Source: an uncultured Paracoccaceae bacterium
Lineage (GTDB): Bacteria; Pseudomonadota; Alphaproteobacteria; Rhodobacterales; Rhodobacteraceae
Assembly (NCBI GenBank): GCA_947497185.1
Contig: CANMFL010000002.1
Coordinates: 310,001-374,000 of the forward strand
Length of the DNA stretch: 64,000 nt
Reading direction: 5' to 3'
The position numbers were made by a program, and so were the translations under genes. Below, piece after piece: positions 27,364-36,519 of this stretch (the first letter of the stretch is position 1; every line of letters starts with the position of its first letter). A model generated the notes under the pieces. That model worked only from the letters and a program-made list of their open reading frames with translations. It was not told the origin of the DNA and searched no databases.

Positions 27364-28623
27364 ATGCGTCGTGTTGTTGTGACTGGATTGGGGCTCGTCA
27401 CCCCGTTGGCCGATGGTGTTGAAAACACTTGGTCAAGATTATTGGACGGACAATCGGGCGCGGGCCCGATCAAGGGGTTTGATGCCTCTGCGCTTGCGAC
27501 CACGTATGCGTGCGAAGTACCGCTGGGCGATGGCACAGACGGGACGTTCAATGCGGATACCTATATGGCGCCGAAAGATGCTCGTAAGGTCGATGAATTC
27601 ATTCTGTTTGGTGTGGCTGCGGCCCAACAAGCGGTTGAAGATTCGGGCTGGGTGCCTGCGGATGACAATGATCGCAACCGGACGGGCGTTTTGCTTGGAT
27701 CTGGTATCGGTGGTCTCAAGTCGATTTCTGACACGGCTGTGATGATTAAAGAAAAGGGACCGCGTCGCGTGTCGCCATTCTTTATTCCCGGTGCGTTGAT
27801 CAATCTGATCTCTGGTCAGGTGTCGATTAAATACGGCTTCCGTGGTCCGAACCATTCGGTTGTAACGGCTTGTTCCACTGGCGCACACGCGATTGGTGAT
27901 GCGGCCCGTTTGATCAAATACGGCAACGCCGATGTGATGGTTGCTGGTGGCGCTGAGGCTGCGATTTGTGAGGTCGGGATTGCGGGCTTTAACGCTTGCA
28001 AAGCGCTTTCCACCAAACGCGCTGATGATCCGACAAAGGCGTCGCGTCCTTATGACAATGACCGTGACGGTTTCGTCATGGGCGAGGGTGCCGGCGCTGT
28101 TGTTCTGGAAGAATACGAACACGCGGTTGCCCGTGGTGCAAAAATCTACGCCGAAGTGCTGGGCTACGGCCTATCTGGCGATGCCTATCACATCACTGCG
28201 CCGTCCGAGAGCGGTGAAGGTGGCGAGCGGTCGATGCGGATGGCTTTGGAAGACGCCAGTCTGGCCCCTGCGGACATTGATTACATCAACGCACACGGCA
28301 CATCGACGATGGCTGACACGATTGAATTGGGCGCTGTAGAGCGGCTGCTGGGCGATCATGCGGCGAACGTCACAATGTCGTCCACCAAGTCCGCCACTGG
28401 CCACCTGCTGGGCGCTGCTGGTGCAATTGAAGCGATTTTCTCGATCCTTGCGATCCGCGATCAAGTGGCTCCGCCGACGATCAACTTGGACAACCCTGCG
28501 GTTGAAACGCCTGTTGATTTGGCACCAAACGCGAAAGTCGAACGCAAGATTGAGATCGCGCTGTCCAACAGCTTTGGCTTTGGCGGCACGAACGCCAGCG
28601 TGATCTTCGGGAAGGTCAAATAG
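27364..28623 (+). CDS. fabF: 3-oxoacyl-ACP synthase II
   Basis: Condensing enzyme that elongates acyl-ACP with malonyl-ACP. The thiolase-fold triad is visible: Cys170 in TACSTGAHAI, His in NAHGTST (near 311) and His in KSATGHLLGAAG (near 348). The 419-residue length is normal. GAGGTGAGG lies upstream of the ATG. mltG starts directly after its stop, so the two are coupled. Confidence 0.97.
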   Translation: MRRVVVTGLGLVTPLADGVENTWSRLLDGQSGAGPIKGFDASALATTYACEVPLGDGTDGTFNADTYMAPKDARKVDEFILFGVAAAQQAVEDSGWVPADDNDRNRTGVLLGSGIGGLKSISDTAVMIKEKGPRRVSPFFIPGALINLISGQVSIKYGFRGPNHSVVTACSTGAHAIGDAARLIKYGNADVMVAGGAEAAICEVGIAGFNACKALSTKRADDPTKASRPYDNDRDGFVMGEGAGAVVLEEYEHAVARGAKIYAEVLGYGLSGDAYHITAPSESGEGGERSMRMALEDASLAPADIDYINAHGTSTMADTIELGAVERLLGDHAANVTMSSTKSATGHLLGAAGAIEAIFSILAIRDQVAPPTINLDNPAVETPVDLAPNAKVERKIEIALSNSFGFGGTNASVIFGKVK

Positions 28624-29778
28624 ATGTGGCGACACATTGCGTCTAACGCGCTGACGTTGTTCATCGTTGTGTTGTTTTTGATCGGTGGCGCAGTCGTTTG
28701 GGGGGCGGGGCAGTATTCTGCGGCTGGCCCATTGACCCAAGCGATTTGTCTGCGTGTCGAAAGCGGATCGAACATGCGCCGCGTGAGCGAAACGCTTGAC
28801 GAGCAGGGCGCTGTGAAATCGCCGGCGATCTTTCGCATTGGTGCGGATTATTCCGAGAAGGCCAGCCAGTTGAAGGCTGGATCGTTCTTGGTTGAAGCTG
28901 GTGCGTCGATGGAACAGATCATCGACCAGATCACCACAAGCGGCCAAAGCACCTGCGGCACCGAAGTCGTGTACCGCGTGGGTGTGAACAGCACCACCGT
29001 TCTGGTCCGCGAGCTTGATCCAGCGACCAACCGGTTTGCTGAGATTGCACTGTTCAATACGGCCGAAGACGAAGAACCTGCTGAATACCTCGCCGTCAAA
29101 GAGGAAACAGACACCCGTTTTCGCGCAGCAATTGCCGAAGGTGTGACCAGCTGGCAGGTTGTCGATGCGCTGAACGATCTCGACCTGTTGGGCGAGGATT
29201 ATGACGATTTACCTGCTGAGGGATCGCTGGCACCGGACAGCTACGAATTCAATCCCGGCGATTCTGTCGCTTCGATCATTGACCGTATGTCCGCGAGCCA
29301 GTCCCGTATTCTCGCGAATGCTTGGGAAAATCGCGCCGAAGGTCTGCCTTTGGCCAGCCCGGAAGAAGCGATGATCCTTGCGAGTATCGTTGAAAAAGAG
29401 ACGGCTGTGGCTGACGAGCGCCGTCAGGTGGCCAGCGTGTTTGTGAACCGTTTGAACCTTGGGATGCGGCTGCAAACCGACCCGACTGTGATCTACGGAA
29501 TCACTGAGGGTGAAGGCGTGTTGGGCCGTGGCTTGCGTCAAAGCGAGCTGCGCCGCGAAACACCGTGGAACACCTACGTGATCCCCGCACTGCCACCGAC
29601 ACCAATCGCCAACCCAGGCCGCGCGGCGATTGAAGCGGCGCTGAACCCCGACGACACGGACTACATTTTCTTTGTGGCAGACGGCACGGGCGGACACGCA
29701 TTTGCAACGACACTGGACGAGCACAACCGCAACGTAGCGCGCTGGCGTGAAATCGAAGCGGAACGTGCGGCGAACTAA
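28624..29778 (+). CDS. mltG: Endolytic murein transglycosylase
   Basis: Inner-membrane enzyme that cleaves nascent glycan strands and is thought to end peptidoglycan elongation. An N-terminal membrane anchor spans about residues 8-30. The YceG-like catalytic domain follows, with Glu in ILASIVEKET (near 259) and the conserved RLQTDPTVIYG. The 384-residue length is normal. Its ATG abuts the fabF TAG with no gap; the fabF-mltG order is conserved in alphaproteobacteria. Confidence 0.95.
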   Translation: MWRHIASNALTLFIVVLFLIGGAVVWGAGQYSAAGPLTQAICLRVESGSNMRRVSETLDEQGAVKSPAIFRIGADYSEKASQLKAGSFLVEAGASMEQIIDQITTSGQSTCGTEVVYRVGVNSTTVLVRELDPATNRFAEIALFNTAEDEEPAEYLAVKEETDTRFRAAIAEGVTSWQVVDALNDLDLLGEDYDDLPAEGSLAPDSYEFNPGDSVASIIDRMSASQSRILANAWENRAEGLPLASPEEAMILASIVEKETAVADERRQVASVFVNRLNLGMRLQTDPTVIYGITEGEGVLGRGLRQSELRRETPWNTYVIPALPPTPIANPGRAAIEAALNPDDTDYIFFVADGTGGHAFATTLDEHNRNVARWREIEAERAAN

Positions 29779-29823
29779 GCGGATGATCGTTCGCAATTTC
29801 GCGGTGATAAACTGATCTACATT

Positions 29824-29855
29824 GCGGCTTCCTGACACGTTCAGGAAGCCGCTTT
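29824..29855 (+). terminator. Strong terminator of fabF-mltG
   Basis: GCGGCTTCCTGA (29824-29835) and TCAGGAAGCCGC (29841-29852) form a perfect 12-bp stem with a 5-nt loop, followed by only three Ts. Confidence 0.8.
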
Positions 29856-29895
29856 GCACTGTCCTGATCGAATGTAGCCAAAGGGTAAAATGTCG

Positions 29896-30543
29896 TTAAT
29901 CCAGCTTTGCCGTCGCTGGGACCACATCATGGCCGCCGCCATTCCAAATTCCGATTTCCCCAACCAATGTGTTTTCATCATTGAGCTCGAAGCGCCCAAA
30001 GATATTGCGACCGTTACGAAAAACGACTGATACTCCTGTCACTGCGGCCGAAGAGTTGGCAGGACATTCGTCATCTGTTTGAAAGTATAAGGACGCGCAG
30101 CCATCAGCAACATCGGTGTAGAAAAAGGGGAAATTGTAGGTTTTGCCTTCCAGTATGATTGCGCGTGCAGGGTCCGTCATATCGGCCATTGCCGCGTTCG
30201 CCGCAGCTAATGGCATCGTGTCGATTGTTAGCGCGCTAGAGGTCACGAATTTGCAGTGCAGCGCACTGCCACGTATGTCTACGTCATCAAGTTTTTCGAG
30301 TCCCATTCTGATCACTGACCGCCTGAGATTGCTGTCCTTTGTGCGCAGCAGAGTGCCATATGCATTGATCCTTTGCAGGTTGCTTCCTGTCTCATCGAAC
30401 ACTTTCTCAGCTGCGAGCATGGCATCAAAGTCTGGCGCCGGTGCGTCGAATAAACAGGCATTGGCGCTCGTGGCAGTAATCGAAAAACCTGCAATGACGA
30501 GGGCGATCAGGCGCATTGGCCGGGGTAAATTCAAAATGCTCAA
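29896..30543 (-). CDS. Unknown exported protein, probable TTG start
   Basis: A 215-residue protein I do not recognise. A signal peptide is clear (MRLIALVIAGFSITATSANA, then CLFDAP). Four mature Cys residues could form disulfides (CKF, GCASLYF, DECPANS). The start is taken as TTG at 30543 because AGGAG lies 8 nt before it and the TTG overlaps the TGA stop of the upstream gene; ATG 30516 gives a shorter signal peptide without a ribosome site. The overlap indicates translational coupling with the membrane protein before it. Confidence 0.6.
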   Translation of the reverse strand: MSILNLPRPMRLIALVIAGFSITATSANACLFDAPAPDFDAMLAAEKVFDETGSNLQRINAYGTLLRTKDSNLRRSVIRMGLEKLDDVDIRGSALHCKFVTSSALTIDTMPLAAANAAMADMTDPARAIILEGKTYNFPFFYTDVADGCASLYFQTDDECPANSSAAVTGVSVVFRNGRNIFGRFELNDENTLVGEIGIWNGGGHDVVPATAKLD

Positions 30544-31133
30544 AACGAAGTCTCCTGAATGAATGTGAGTACGCTGTCGGGGTCGTTGGGGCGGTTTTCT
30601 TCCATTTCACTGCTGACGATGTTGCATCCAGGTACGATCTGGAGGGACGATCCATCTGATGGTGGAAATGCTTTTCTATCACCATTGGGTAGGGTGATTT
30701 CGATTTTTGAAAATTGGCCAGAGCTTGGATCGTAGTTCGGTCGCGCGGAAATCCAAACGTTGCCGCAGACTTCGACTGGAACGCCTTTGGGGAATTTAAT
30801 GCGCTCTATTTGCCGGACGGGCGCTACGATGGCGGTCGGGATTTCGTGGGGTAGAGGGGCGGCGCCACCTTGAGGGCCTGAAGTGAGGGCAGCGGCCGTC
30901 TCCGGTGGCTGGGCGGGGCCATTTGATACGTCTGAAATGGCGATATTAGCCCCGTCATTTTGAATGGTGACGTTTTGCACGATGTTTGGAAGAGGTGCTT
31001 GGCGCTCTGGATCGGGCCTAAAGATATTCGTGAGATCGCTGGCCACACCAATTGTTATCGCCAGCCCGCCCAAGACCGAAACAACCGAGATTGATCTCCA
31101 ATTAATTATCTTAAAATAAGATACCCATCGCAT
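30540..31133 (-). CDS. Unknown membrane-anchored protein
   Basis: A 197-residue protein of unknown function. One membrane helix at about residues 12-32 is followed by a long Pro/Ala/Gly-rich linker (about 40-100) and a small C-terminal domain with two Cys (PVEVCGNVW, IVPGCNIV). The start is ATG at about 31133, with GGAGG 6 nt upstream; an in-frame GTG two codons earlier sits too close to that ribosome site. First gene of a two-gene unit with the exported protein. Confidence 0.55.
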   Translation of the reverse strand: MRWVSYFKIINWRSISVVSVLGGLAITIGVASDLTNIFRPDPERQAPLPNIVQNVTIQNDGANIAISDVSNGPAQPPETAAALTSGPQGGAAPLPHEIPTAIVAPVRQIERIKFPKGVPVEVCGNVWISARPNYDPSSGQFSKIEITLPNGDRKAFPPSDGSSLQIVPGCNIVSSEMEENRPNDPDSVLTFIQETSF

Positions 31134-31139
31134 ATGCAC

Positions 31140-31476
31140 CCTCCAACGACTGAGAGGTTTGAAATCAGGGCGGATAAGGTAGAAATATCAGCCACTGCCC
31201 CTTTGTACCTAAAAATTGTTGTTTTGTCATCGTTCCTGCAGTTTTGACTGAGTAGGGCTGCTTGGCGGCTCTCGTGACCCGAGTGTCCCCCGCACGGTAA
31301 TCGCTTGGTAATGCCCGCGTTCGCTGCGTTGTGCTGGGGCGTTGACGTGTTTGCTGCTGTTCGCGTAAATTGAAAGCACGCTAGAAAATCAGCTCCAAAG
31401 TTACCTTTCGCAGTTCGGACGCTGTGTGTGGGTTGGTTTCTCGACTGTACGGAAGTTTCCGACAGGTATCAGCAGC
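31140..31476 (+). promoter_or_regulatory. Gene-free leader of the GTA cluster, candidate promoter
   Basis: About 340 bp without a gene between the divergent envelope pair and GTA g1. A possible promoter is TTGACG (31342-31347), 18-bp spacer, TAAATT (31366-31371), about 105 bp before g1. In R. capsulatus the GTA promoter is driven by GafA; no binding motif can be claimed here. Confidence 0.35.
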
Positions 31477-31833
31477 ATGATAGAAAACGACGACGGCCTT
31501 AGCCGTGAAGACGCAGCGCGGCTGCGCATTTCCCAGATTTCGACCCTTTTTGTCGAGATGCGCACATTGTTGGCAAAGTGGCTGCATGACGCAGGCCCCG
31601 CCGCTGACGCGACCAACATGCAAATGATGAACAAAATCAACGAACTGCAGGGCGCGCACATGATGGTGTTGCGCGCAGAAGAGGCATTCCATGACAAATT
31701 CGATACAGACGAAATCGCAGATGGCATCGACTATGACGCCGCACGGGATGACATCGGGCGCGAGTTGGATCGCCTCAGGGCCGCATTTACAGCAGGCGCA
31801 GTTTTTGAACGGTCTCACGACCGCACAGATTGA
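31477..31833 (+). CDS. GTA g1, small terminase-like protein
   Basis: First gene of the GTA cluster, 118 residues, mostly helical (LSREDAARLRISQISTLFVEM, then a charged segment with KINELQGAHM). By position and content it matches RcGTA g1, which works as the small terminase that recruits DNA to the packaging motor. The ATG at 31477 has CAGG upstream; an earlier GTG-type start adds an unsupported N-terminus. It overlaps g2 by about 86 bp. Confidence 0.75.
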   Translation: MIENDDGLSREDAARLRISQISTLFVEMRTLLAKWLHDAGPAADATNMQMMNKINELQGAHMMVLRAEEAFHDKFDTDEIADGIDYDAARDDIGRELDRLRAAFTAGAVFERSHDRTD

Positions 31834-33094
31834 GGCCTTGCCGTATTTGTTTGATTTCTGGGCCTTGCCGCATCAGCGCCCGCCTGCGGGTGATTGGCGG
31901 ACGTGGGTGATTATGGGCGGTCGCGGTGCGGGTAAGACCCGTGCGGGCGCGGAATGGGTTCGCTCTCTTGCAGAGGGGCCGACCCCACATGCAAAGGGAC
32001 GTGCCCGCCGGATCGCGATTGTCGGCGAGACTGTGGATCAGACCCGCGAGGTGATGATCTACGGCGAAAGCGGTATTCTGGCGGTATCCCCGCCAGATCG
32101 CCGCCCCAAGTGGATTGCGGGTCGCAAGATGTTGGAGTGGCCGAACGGCGCTACAGCGCATGTGTTTTCCGCCCATGATCCTGATGCGCTGCGCGGTCCG
32201 CAGTTTGATGCTTTGTGGGCAGATGAAGTCGCAAAGTGGAAATCGGGCGAAGACGCGTGGGATATGCTGCAATTTGCGTTGCGGCTGGGAGATAATCCGC
32301 AGGCTTGTGTTACGACAACGCCGCGCAATGCGCCTGTGCTTAAGGCATTGCTGGCCCGCGACAGTACGATGACGACCCATGCGCCGACATCGGCGAATGC
32401 GATGAACCTTGCGGCTGGCTTTATGGACGAAGTCACGGCGCGGTATGGTGGCACCCGCTTGGGCCGTCAGGAGTTGGAGGGCGTTATGCTTGGCGATGCT
32501 GAGGGGGCGTTGTGGTCAAGTGATGCGCTTGCTGCGGCCGAGGTCCGCGAGGTGCCGCCTTTGGACCGGATTGTCGTGGCCGTTGATCCGCCTGTGTCGC
32601 ATCACGGGAAATCTGATGCGTGTGGGATCGTCGTGGCGGGGGCTGTGATCAGCGGTCCGCCGCATACGTGGCGGGCTTATGTCTTGGCCGATCTGACCGC
32701 CCTCACGGATTCGCCGACGGAATGGGCCAAGGTGGCGATTGCCGCGATGGACCGATTTGGTGCCGACCGGATGGTGGCGGAAGTTAATCAGGGGGGCGAT
32801 ATGGTCGAGACCGTCGTGCGCCAGATTGATCCAATGGTCCCCTATAAGGCCGTGCGTGCGTCTAAGGGCAAAGCGGTGCGGGCCGAACCCGTGGCAGCAT
32901 TATACGAGCAAGGGCGTGTGAAACATGTGCGCGGATTGGGCGAATTAGAGGATCAGATGTGTCTGATGACCAGCAATGGTTTCACCGGATCGGGGTCGCC
33001 TGACCGTGTGGATGCGCTGGTGTGGGCGCTGAAGGATTTGATCCTTGATCCCGCTTATGCGTGGCGGTCGCCGCGGATGCGTACGCTTTACTAA
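31748..33094 (+). CDS. GTA g2, large terminase (packaging ATPase)
   Basis: Motor that packages random host DNA into GTA heads. Walker A is GGRGAGKT (residues 57-64), the Walker B-like acidic segment is FDALWADEVAKW, and a C-terminal RNase H-like nuclease domain starts at IVVAVDPPVSHH. The 448-residue length is normal. The start at 31748 gives the family-like N-terminus (SWIASGPHLQQAQFLNGL, then ALPYLFDFWALPHQ); an earlier start at 31691 would deepen the overlap with g1. Confidence 0.93.
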   Translation: MTSGASWIASGPHLQQAQFLNGLTTAQIEALPYLFDFWALPHQRPPAGDWRTWVIMGGRGAGKTRAGAEWVRSLAEGPTPHAKGRARRIAIVGETVDQTREVMIYGESGILAVSPPDRRPKWIAGRKMLEWPNGATAHVFSAHDPDALRGPQFDALWADEVAKWKSGEDAWDMLQFALRLGDNPQACVTTTPRNAPVLKALLARDSTMTTHAPTSANAMNLAAGFMDEVTARYGGTRLGRQELEGVMLGDAEGALWSSDALAAAEVREVPPLDRIVVAVDPPVSHHGKSDACGIVVAGAVISGPPHTWRAYVLADLTALTDSPTEWAKVAIAAMDRFGADRMVAEVNQGGDMVETVVRQIDPMVPYKAVRASKGKAVRAEPVAALYEQGRVKHVRGLGELEDQMCLMTSNGFTGSGSPDRVDALVWALKDLILDPAYAWRSPRMRTLY

Positions 33095-33221
33095 AAGAAT
33101 GCGCAGGGCGTTGCATCGCCCTGCGCACGGACCGTTTCAGACTCGTCAAGACCTATCAGGGATAAGTGTTTCATCGCAGCGACAGACAGAGGTCTTTCGC
33201 CGCCACTTGAAGGAGACTTGC

Positions 33222-34418
33222 ATGTTTGAATTTCTCAACCGGTCTGCGGGCAGCAAAGAGGTCGTAGCAACTGCCGCACCCGCTGCAAAGGCGTCAGCCA
33301 CCGGACCTGTGGTTGCGATGCAATCGTCGGGCCGCGTGGCGTGGTCGCCGCGTGATACGGTGTCATTGACGCGCAACGGGTTCAACGCCAACCCAATCGG
33401 GTTTCGCGCTGTTAAGATTATTTCAGAGGCCGCCGCCGCGTTGCCGCTGGTCATCCAAGACCGTTTGCGTCGTTACGATGTGCACCCAGTGCAGGAATTG
33501 CTGGCCCGTCCGAATATGGCGCAGGGCCGTGCGGAATTGTTCGAGGCGCTGTTTGCGCAGGTTTTGCTGACGGGGAACGGCTATCTTGAGGCGGTGGCCG
33601 ATGACGGATTGCCTGCAGAGATGCATGTACTGCGCTCTGACCGGATGAGCTTGATCCCCGGTAAGAATGGCTGGCCTGTCGCCTATGAGTATAATCTGGG
33701 TGGTCGCAAGGTGCGGTTTCCGGTGACAGAGGGCCTTAGCACGGTTTGCCATATCAAGAGTTTTCATCCGCAAGACGACCACTACGGGTTCTCTGCGATG
33801 CAGGCGGCTGCCAATGCCGTGGATGTGCATAATGCCGCGTCGCGCTGGTCGAAGGCGCTATTGGACAATGCCGCACGGCCATCGGGTGCGATTATCTACA
33901 GCGGCGGTGAGGGGCAGGCACAACTGACCCATGACCAATACACGCGGCTCGTGGATGAAATGGAAAGCCAGCATCAGGGGGCCAAGAATGCAGGGCGGCC
34001 GATGTTGTTGGAGGGCGGGCTTGATTGGAAACCGATGGGGTTTTCGCCGTCGGATATGGAATTCCAGAAAACCAAAGAAGCCGCTGCGCGTGAGATTGCG
34101 ATTGCTTACGGTGTCCCGCCGATGTTGCTCGGCATTCCGGGGGATGCGACCTATGCGAATTATCAGGAAGCGAACCGTGCGTTTTACCGCCTGACGGTGT
34201 TGCCACTGGCCACCCGTGTCACAAGTGCGATTGCCGATTGGCTGTCGGATTTCACCGGCGAGCGGTTGGATGTGCGCCCTGATCTGGACCAAATCCCTGC
34301 GCTGTCTGCAGAGCGCGATGCGCAGTGGCGGCGTGTGGCGGATGCGGCTTTTTTGACGGACGCCGAAAAACGTAGCTTGCTTGGGCTGCCCGCGCTGGAG
34401 GTTAGCGATGACGGGTAA
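33222..34418 (+). CDS. GTA g3, portal protein (HK97 family)
   Basis: Forms the dodecameric ring through which DNA enters and leaves the capsid. The HK97-type portal patterns are present: NANPIGFRAVKIISEAAAAL near 50-69 and AIAYGVPPMLLGIPGDATYANYQE near 305-328. The 398-residue length is normal. AAGGAG lies 6 nt before ATG 33222. It follows g2 after 127 bp and overlaps g3.5 by 11 bp. Confidence 0.94.
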   Translation: MFEFLNRSAGSKEVVATAAPAAKASATGPVVAMQSSGRVAWSPRDTVSLTRNGFNANPIGFRAVKIISEAAAALPLVIQDRLRRYDVHPVQELLARPNMAQGRAELFEALFAQVLLTGNGYLEAVADDGLPAEMHVLRSDRMSLIPGKNGWPVAYEYNLGGRKVRFPVTEGLSTVCHIKSFHPQDDHYGFSAMQAAANAVDVHNAASRWSKALLDNAARPSGAIIYSGGEGQAQLTHDQYTRLVDEMESQHQGAKNAGRPMLLEGGLDWKPMGFSPSDMEFQKTKEAAAREIAIAYGVPPMLLGIPGDATYANYQEANRAFYRLTVLPLATRVTSAIADWLSDFTGERLDVRPDLDQIPALSAERDAQWRRVADAAFLTDAEKRSLLGLPALEVSDDG

Positions 34419-34611
34419 GGTTTTTGATCTTGAGGGGCGGGCTAAGACTGTAACGCCGCCGCCCGTGTCCGATTTTTGGTTTGCCCAGTTGGATGTGCGG
34501 TTGGGCCGGATTGAATTCATGGTGGCACGATTGGAATGGCAAATCCTGTTGATTGCCCGCGGCGCGTTCGGGCTGCTGATTTTGGAAATTGTGCAAGCGT
34601 TGCGCGGCTAG
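34408..34611 (+). CDS. GTA g3.5, small membrane-type protein
   Basis: A 67-residue protein starting inside the end of the portal gene. A C-terminal hydrophobic helix (WQILLIARGAFGLLILEIV) suggests membrane association. Position and size match RcGTA g3.5 (rcc01685), whose function is unknown. Confidence 0.75.
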   Translation: MTGKVFDLEGRAKTVTPPPVSDFWFAQLDVRLGRIEFMVARLEWQILLIARGAFGLLILEIVQALRG

Positions 34612-34625
34612 TGAGAGGGTAAAGC

Positions 34626-35169
34626 ATGAATTTAGAACACAAATATTGCCAGCTTGGCACCGATGTTCTGGTCAAAAACGGGACCGAGATTTCGGGTTAT
34701 GCGTCGCTGTTTGGTCTGACCGATCAGGGTGGTGATGTGGTGGATGTGGGCGCGTATCGCCAGTCGCTAGGTGCGTCCAAGGCGAAGGGCCGCACGATCA
34801 AGATGCTATGGCAGCACGATCCCAGTCAGCCGATCGGCGTTTGGGACGAGGTGCGCGAGGACGCAAAGGGGCTGTGGGTCAAGGGCCGTTTGCTGCCCGA
34901 TGTGGCCCGCGCCCGCGAGGCTGCAGCTTTGCTAGAGGCGGGAGCGATTGACGGTTTGTCGATTGGCTACCGCACTGTGAAATCCACCAAGGACAAAGCT
35001 GGCAAGCGCCATTTGTCTCAACTTGAACTGTGGGAAGTGTCGTTGGTGACGTTTCCCCATGCTTCCCGATGCGCGGGTGGGGGCCAAGGGTGAAGACCCC
35101 GACGCGCCGGACCTGCGTGAACTGGCGGCTGTCCTGACGGATGCCCGCACCAGCTTTGCCCCAATCTAG
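34626..35169 (+). CDS. GTA g4, prohead protease, frameshifted near the 3' end
   Basis: HK97-family prohead protease that trims the capsid protein. The catalytic region is clear (SGYASLFGLTDQGGDVV, MLWQHDPSQPIG, GAIDGLSIGYRT, LWEVSLVTFP). After TTTCCC the frame as written reads HASRCAGG and stops at 35093. Dropping one C of the CCCC run (35055-35058) restores MLPDARVGAKG and a continuous end at 35169, giving a normal 180-residue protein. The shift may be a sequence error, a mutation, or a +1 recoding site. The coordinates given cover the restored gene. It lies between g3.5 and the capsid gene. Confidence 0.85.
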
Positions 35170-35203
35170 GGCAGGCCGCTGATCAACTTTTAAGGAGTGG
35201 AAC

Positions 35204-36397
35204 ATGACCACAACCGGGACCAATTCCCGGGCCGGGAAAGGCATGTCCGACGACATGTCACCGGCCCAAGAGTTACGGGCTGCCTTGGGCGGCTTTGTGG
35301 CTGACTTCAAAGATTTCTCCAACGGCGTAAGCGCCAAACTACAAAAACAGGAAGACCGCATGAACAAGCTAGACCGAAAGACCCTGATGGCTGCACGCCC
35401 GTCCTTGGCTGTATCCGCTGAAATGGATGCGCCGCATCAAAAGGCATTTGCCGCCTATCTGCGCTCTGGCGATGATGATGGCTTGCGTGGCTTGGACATG
35501 GAGGGCAAGGCGCTGAACACGTCTGTGGCTGCTGATGGTGGCTATTTGGTGGACCCGCAGACGGCTGACACGATCAAAGGCACGCTGAGTGCTACCGCGT
35601 CGATCCGTGCGATTGCGCAGGTTGTGACTGTGGATGCGACGTCGTTTGATGTGCTGGTAGATCACACGGATATGGGCGCTGGTTGGGCCACGGAAACCGG
35701 TGGCTTGACCGAAACCGCGACGCCGCAGATTGACCGCATCACGATCCCACTGCACGAGCTGTCGGCCTTGCCCAAAGCGTCGCAGCGTCTGTTGGATGAC
35801 ACCGCGTTTGACATCGAAGGCTGGCTGGCTGGCCGTATTGCCGACAAGTTCGCACGGTCCGAGGCAAACGCCTTTATCGCGGGTGACGGTGTGGACAAGC
35901 CAAAGGGTCTGTTGACCTATCCGACGGTGGACAATGACGTTTGGGCTTGGGGCAATATCGGCTACGTTCCGACAGGGGCGGTGGGTAGCATTACGACTGC
36001 TGATCCGATTGTTGATCTCGTTTATGCTGTGGGTGCGCAGTACCGTGCAAACGGGACGTTCGTGATGAATTCGAAGTCCGCAGGCATGATCCGCAAGTTG
36101 AAAGACAACGACGGGCGCTTCTTGTGGTCAGACGGTCTTGCCGCCGGGGAACCTGCACGTCTGATGGGTTATCCTGTGCTGATCGCCGAAGATATGCCGG
36201 ACATTGACGACGACGCCTTTGCGATTGCCTTTGGTGATTTTTCAGCAGGCTACACTGTCGCTGAACGTCCTGATCTGCGCGTGTTGCGTGATCCGTTCTC
36301 GGCAAAGCCGCATGTGTTGTTCTACGCCACGAAACGCGTCGGCGGGGCCGTGTCGGATTTCGCCGCGATCAAGTTGCTGAAGTTCGCGACCAGCTAA
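35204..36397 (+). CDS. GTA g5, major capsid protein (HK97 fold)
   Basis: Builds the GTA head. The 397-residue product has a helical N-terminal delta-like region (about 1-100), where RcGTA capsid protein is cut by the g4 protease, then the HK97 core (DGGYLVDPQTADTI, FAIAFGDFSAGYTVAERP, DFAAIKLLKFATS at the end). AAGGAG lies 7 nt before the ATG, fitting high expression. A 163-bp gap with two hairpins separates it from g6. Confidence 0.95.
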   Translation: MTTTGTNSRAGKGMSDDMSPAQELRAALGGFVADFKDFSNGVSAKLQKQEDRMNKLDRKTLMAARPSLAVSAEMDAPHQKAFAAYLRSGDDDGLRGLDMEGKALNTSVAADGGYLVDPQTADTIKGTLSATASIRAIAQVVTVDATSFDVLVDHTDMGAGWATETGGLTETATPQIDRITIPLHELSALPKASQRLLDDTAFDIEGWLAGRIADKFARSEANAFIAGDGVDKPKGLLTYPTVDNDVWAWGNIGYVPTGAVGSITTADPIVDLVYAVGAQYRANGTFVMNSKSAGMIRKLKDNDGRFLWSDGLAAGEPARLMGYPVLIAEDMPDIDDDAFAIAFGDFSAGYTVAERPDLRVLRDPFSAKPHVLFYATKRVGGAVSDFAAIKLLKFATS

Positions 36398-36414
36398 GGC
36401 TGTTGTCGTGAAAC

Positions 36415-36439
36415 GGGGCAGGTTGTCACGACCTGTCCC
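36415..36439 (+). other. Stem-loop after the capsid gene
   Basis: GGGGCAGGT (36415-36423) pairs with ACCTGTCCC (36431-36439) with one G-U pair and a 7-nt loop, 17 bp after the capsid stop. There is no T run, so RNA stabilisation or partial termination is more likely than full termination. Confidence 0.5.
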
Positions 36440-36442
36440 ACC

Positions 36443-36519
36443 CCCGAATGCACATCTGACTTGCAGCGTCGTCTAGCTGCTCCCTTCCGTCCGAGCGGCG
36501 TTGCGGGTGTGCATTCGGG
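36443..36519 (+). other. Long-range inverted repeat before g6
   Basis: Perfect 12-bp arms CCCGAATGCACA (36443-36454) and TGTGCATTCGGG (36508-36519) enclose 53 nt. It lies right after the first stem-loop and 41 bp before g6. The stretch has no reading frame of its own and could shape capsid versus downstream expression. Confidence 0.55.
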
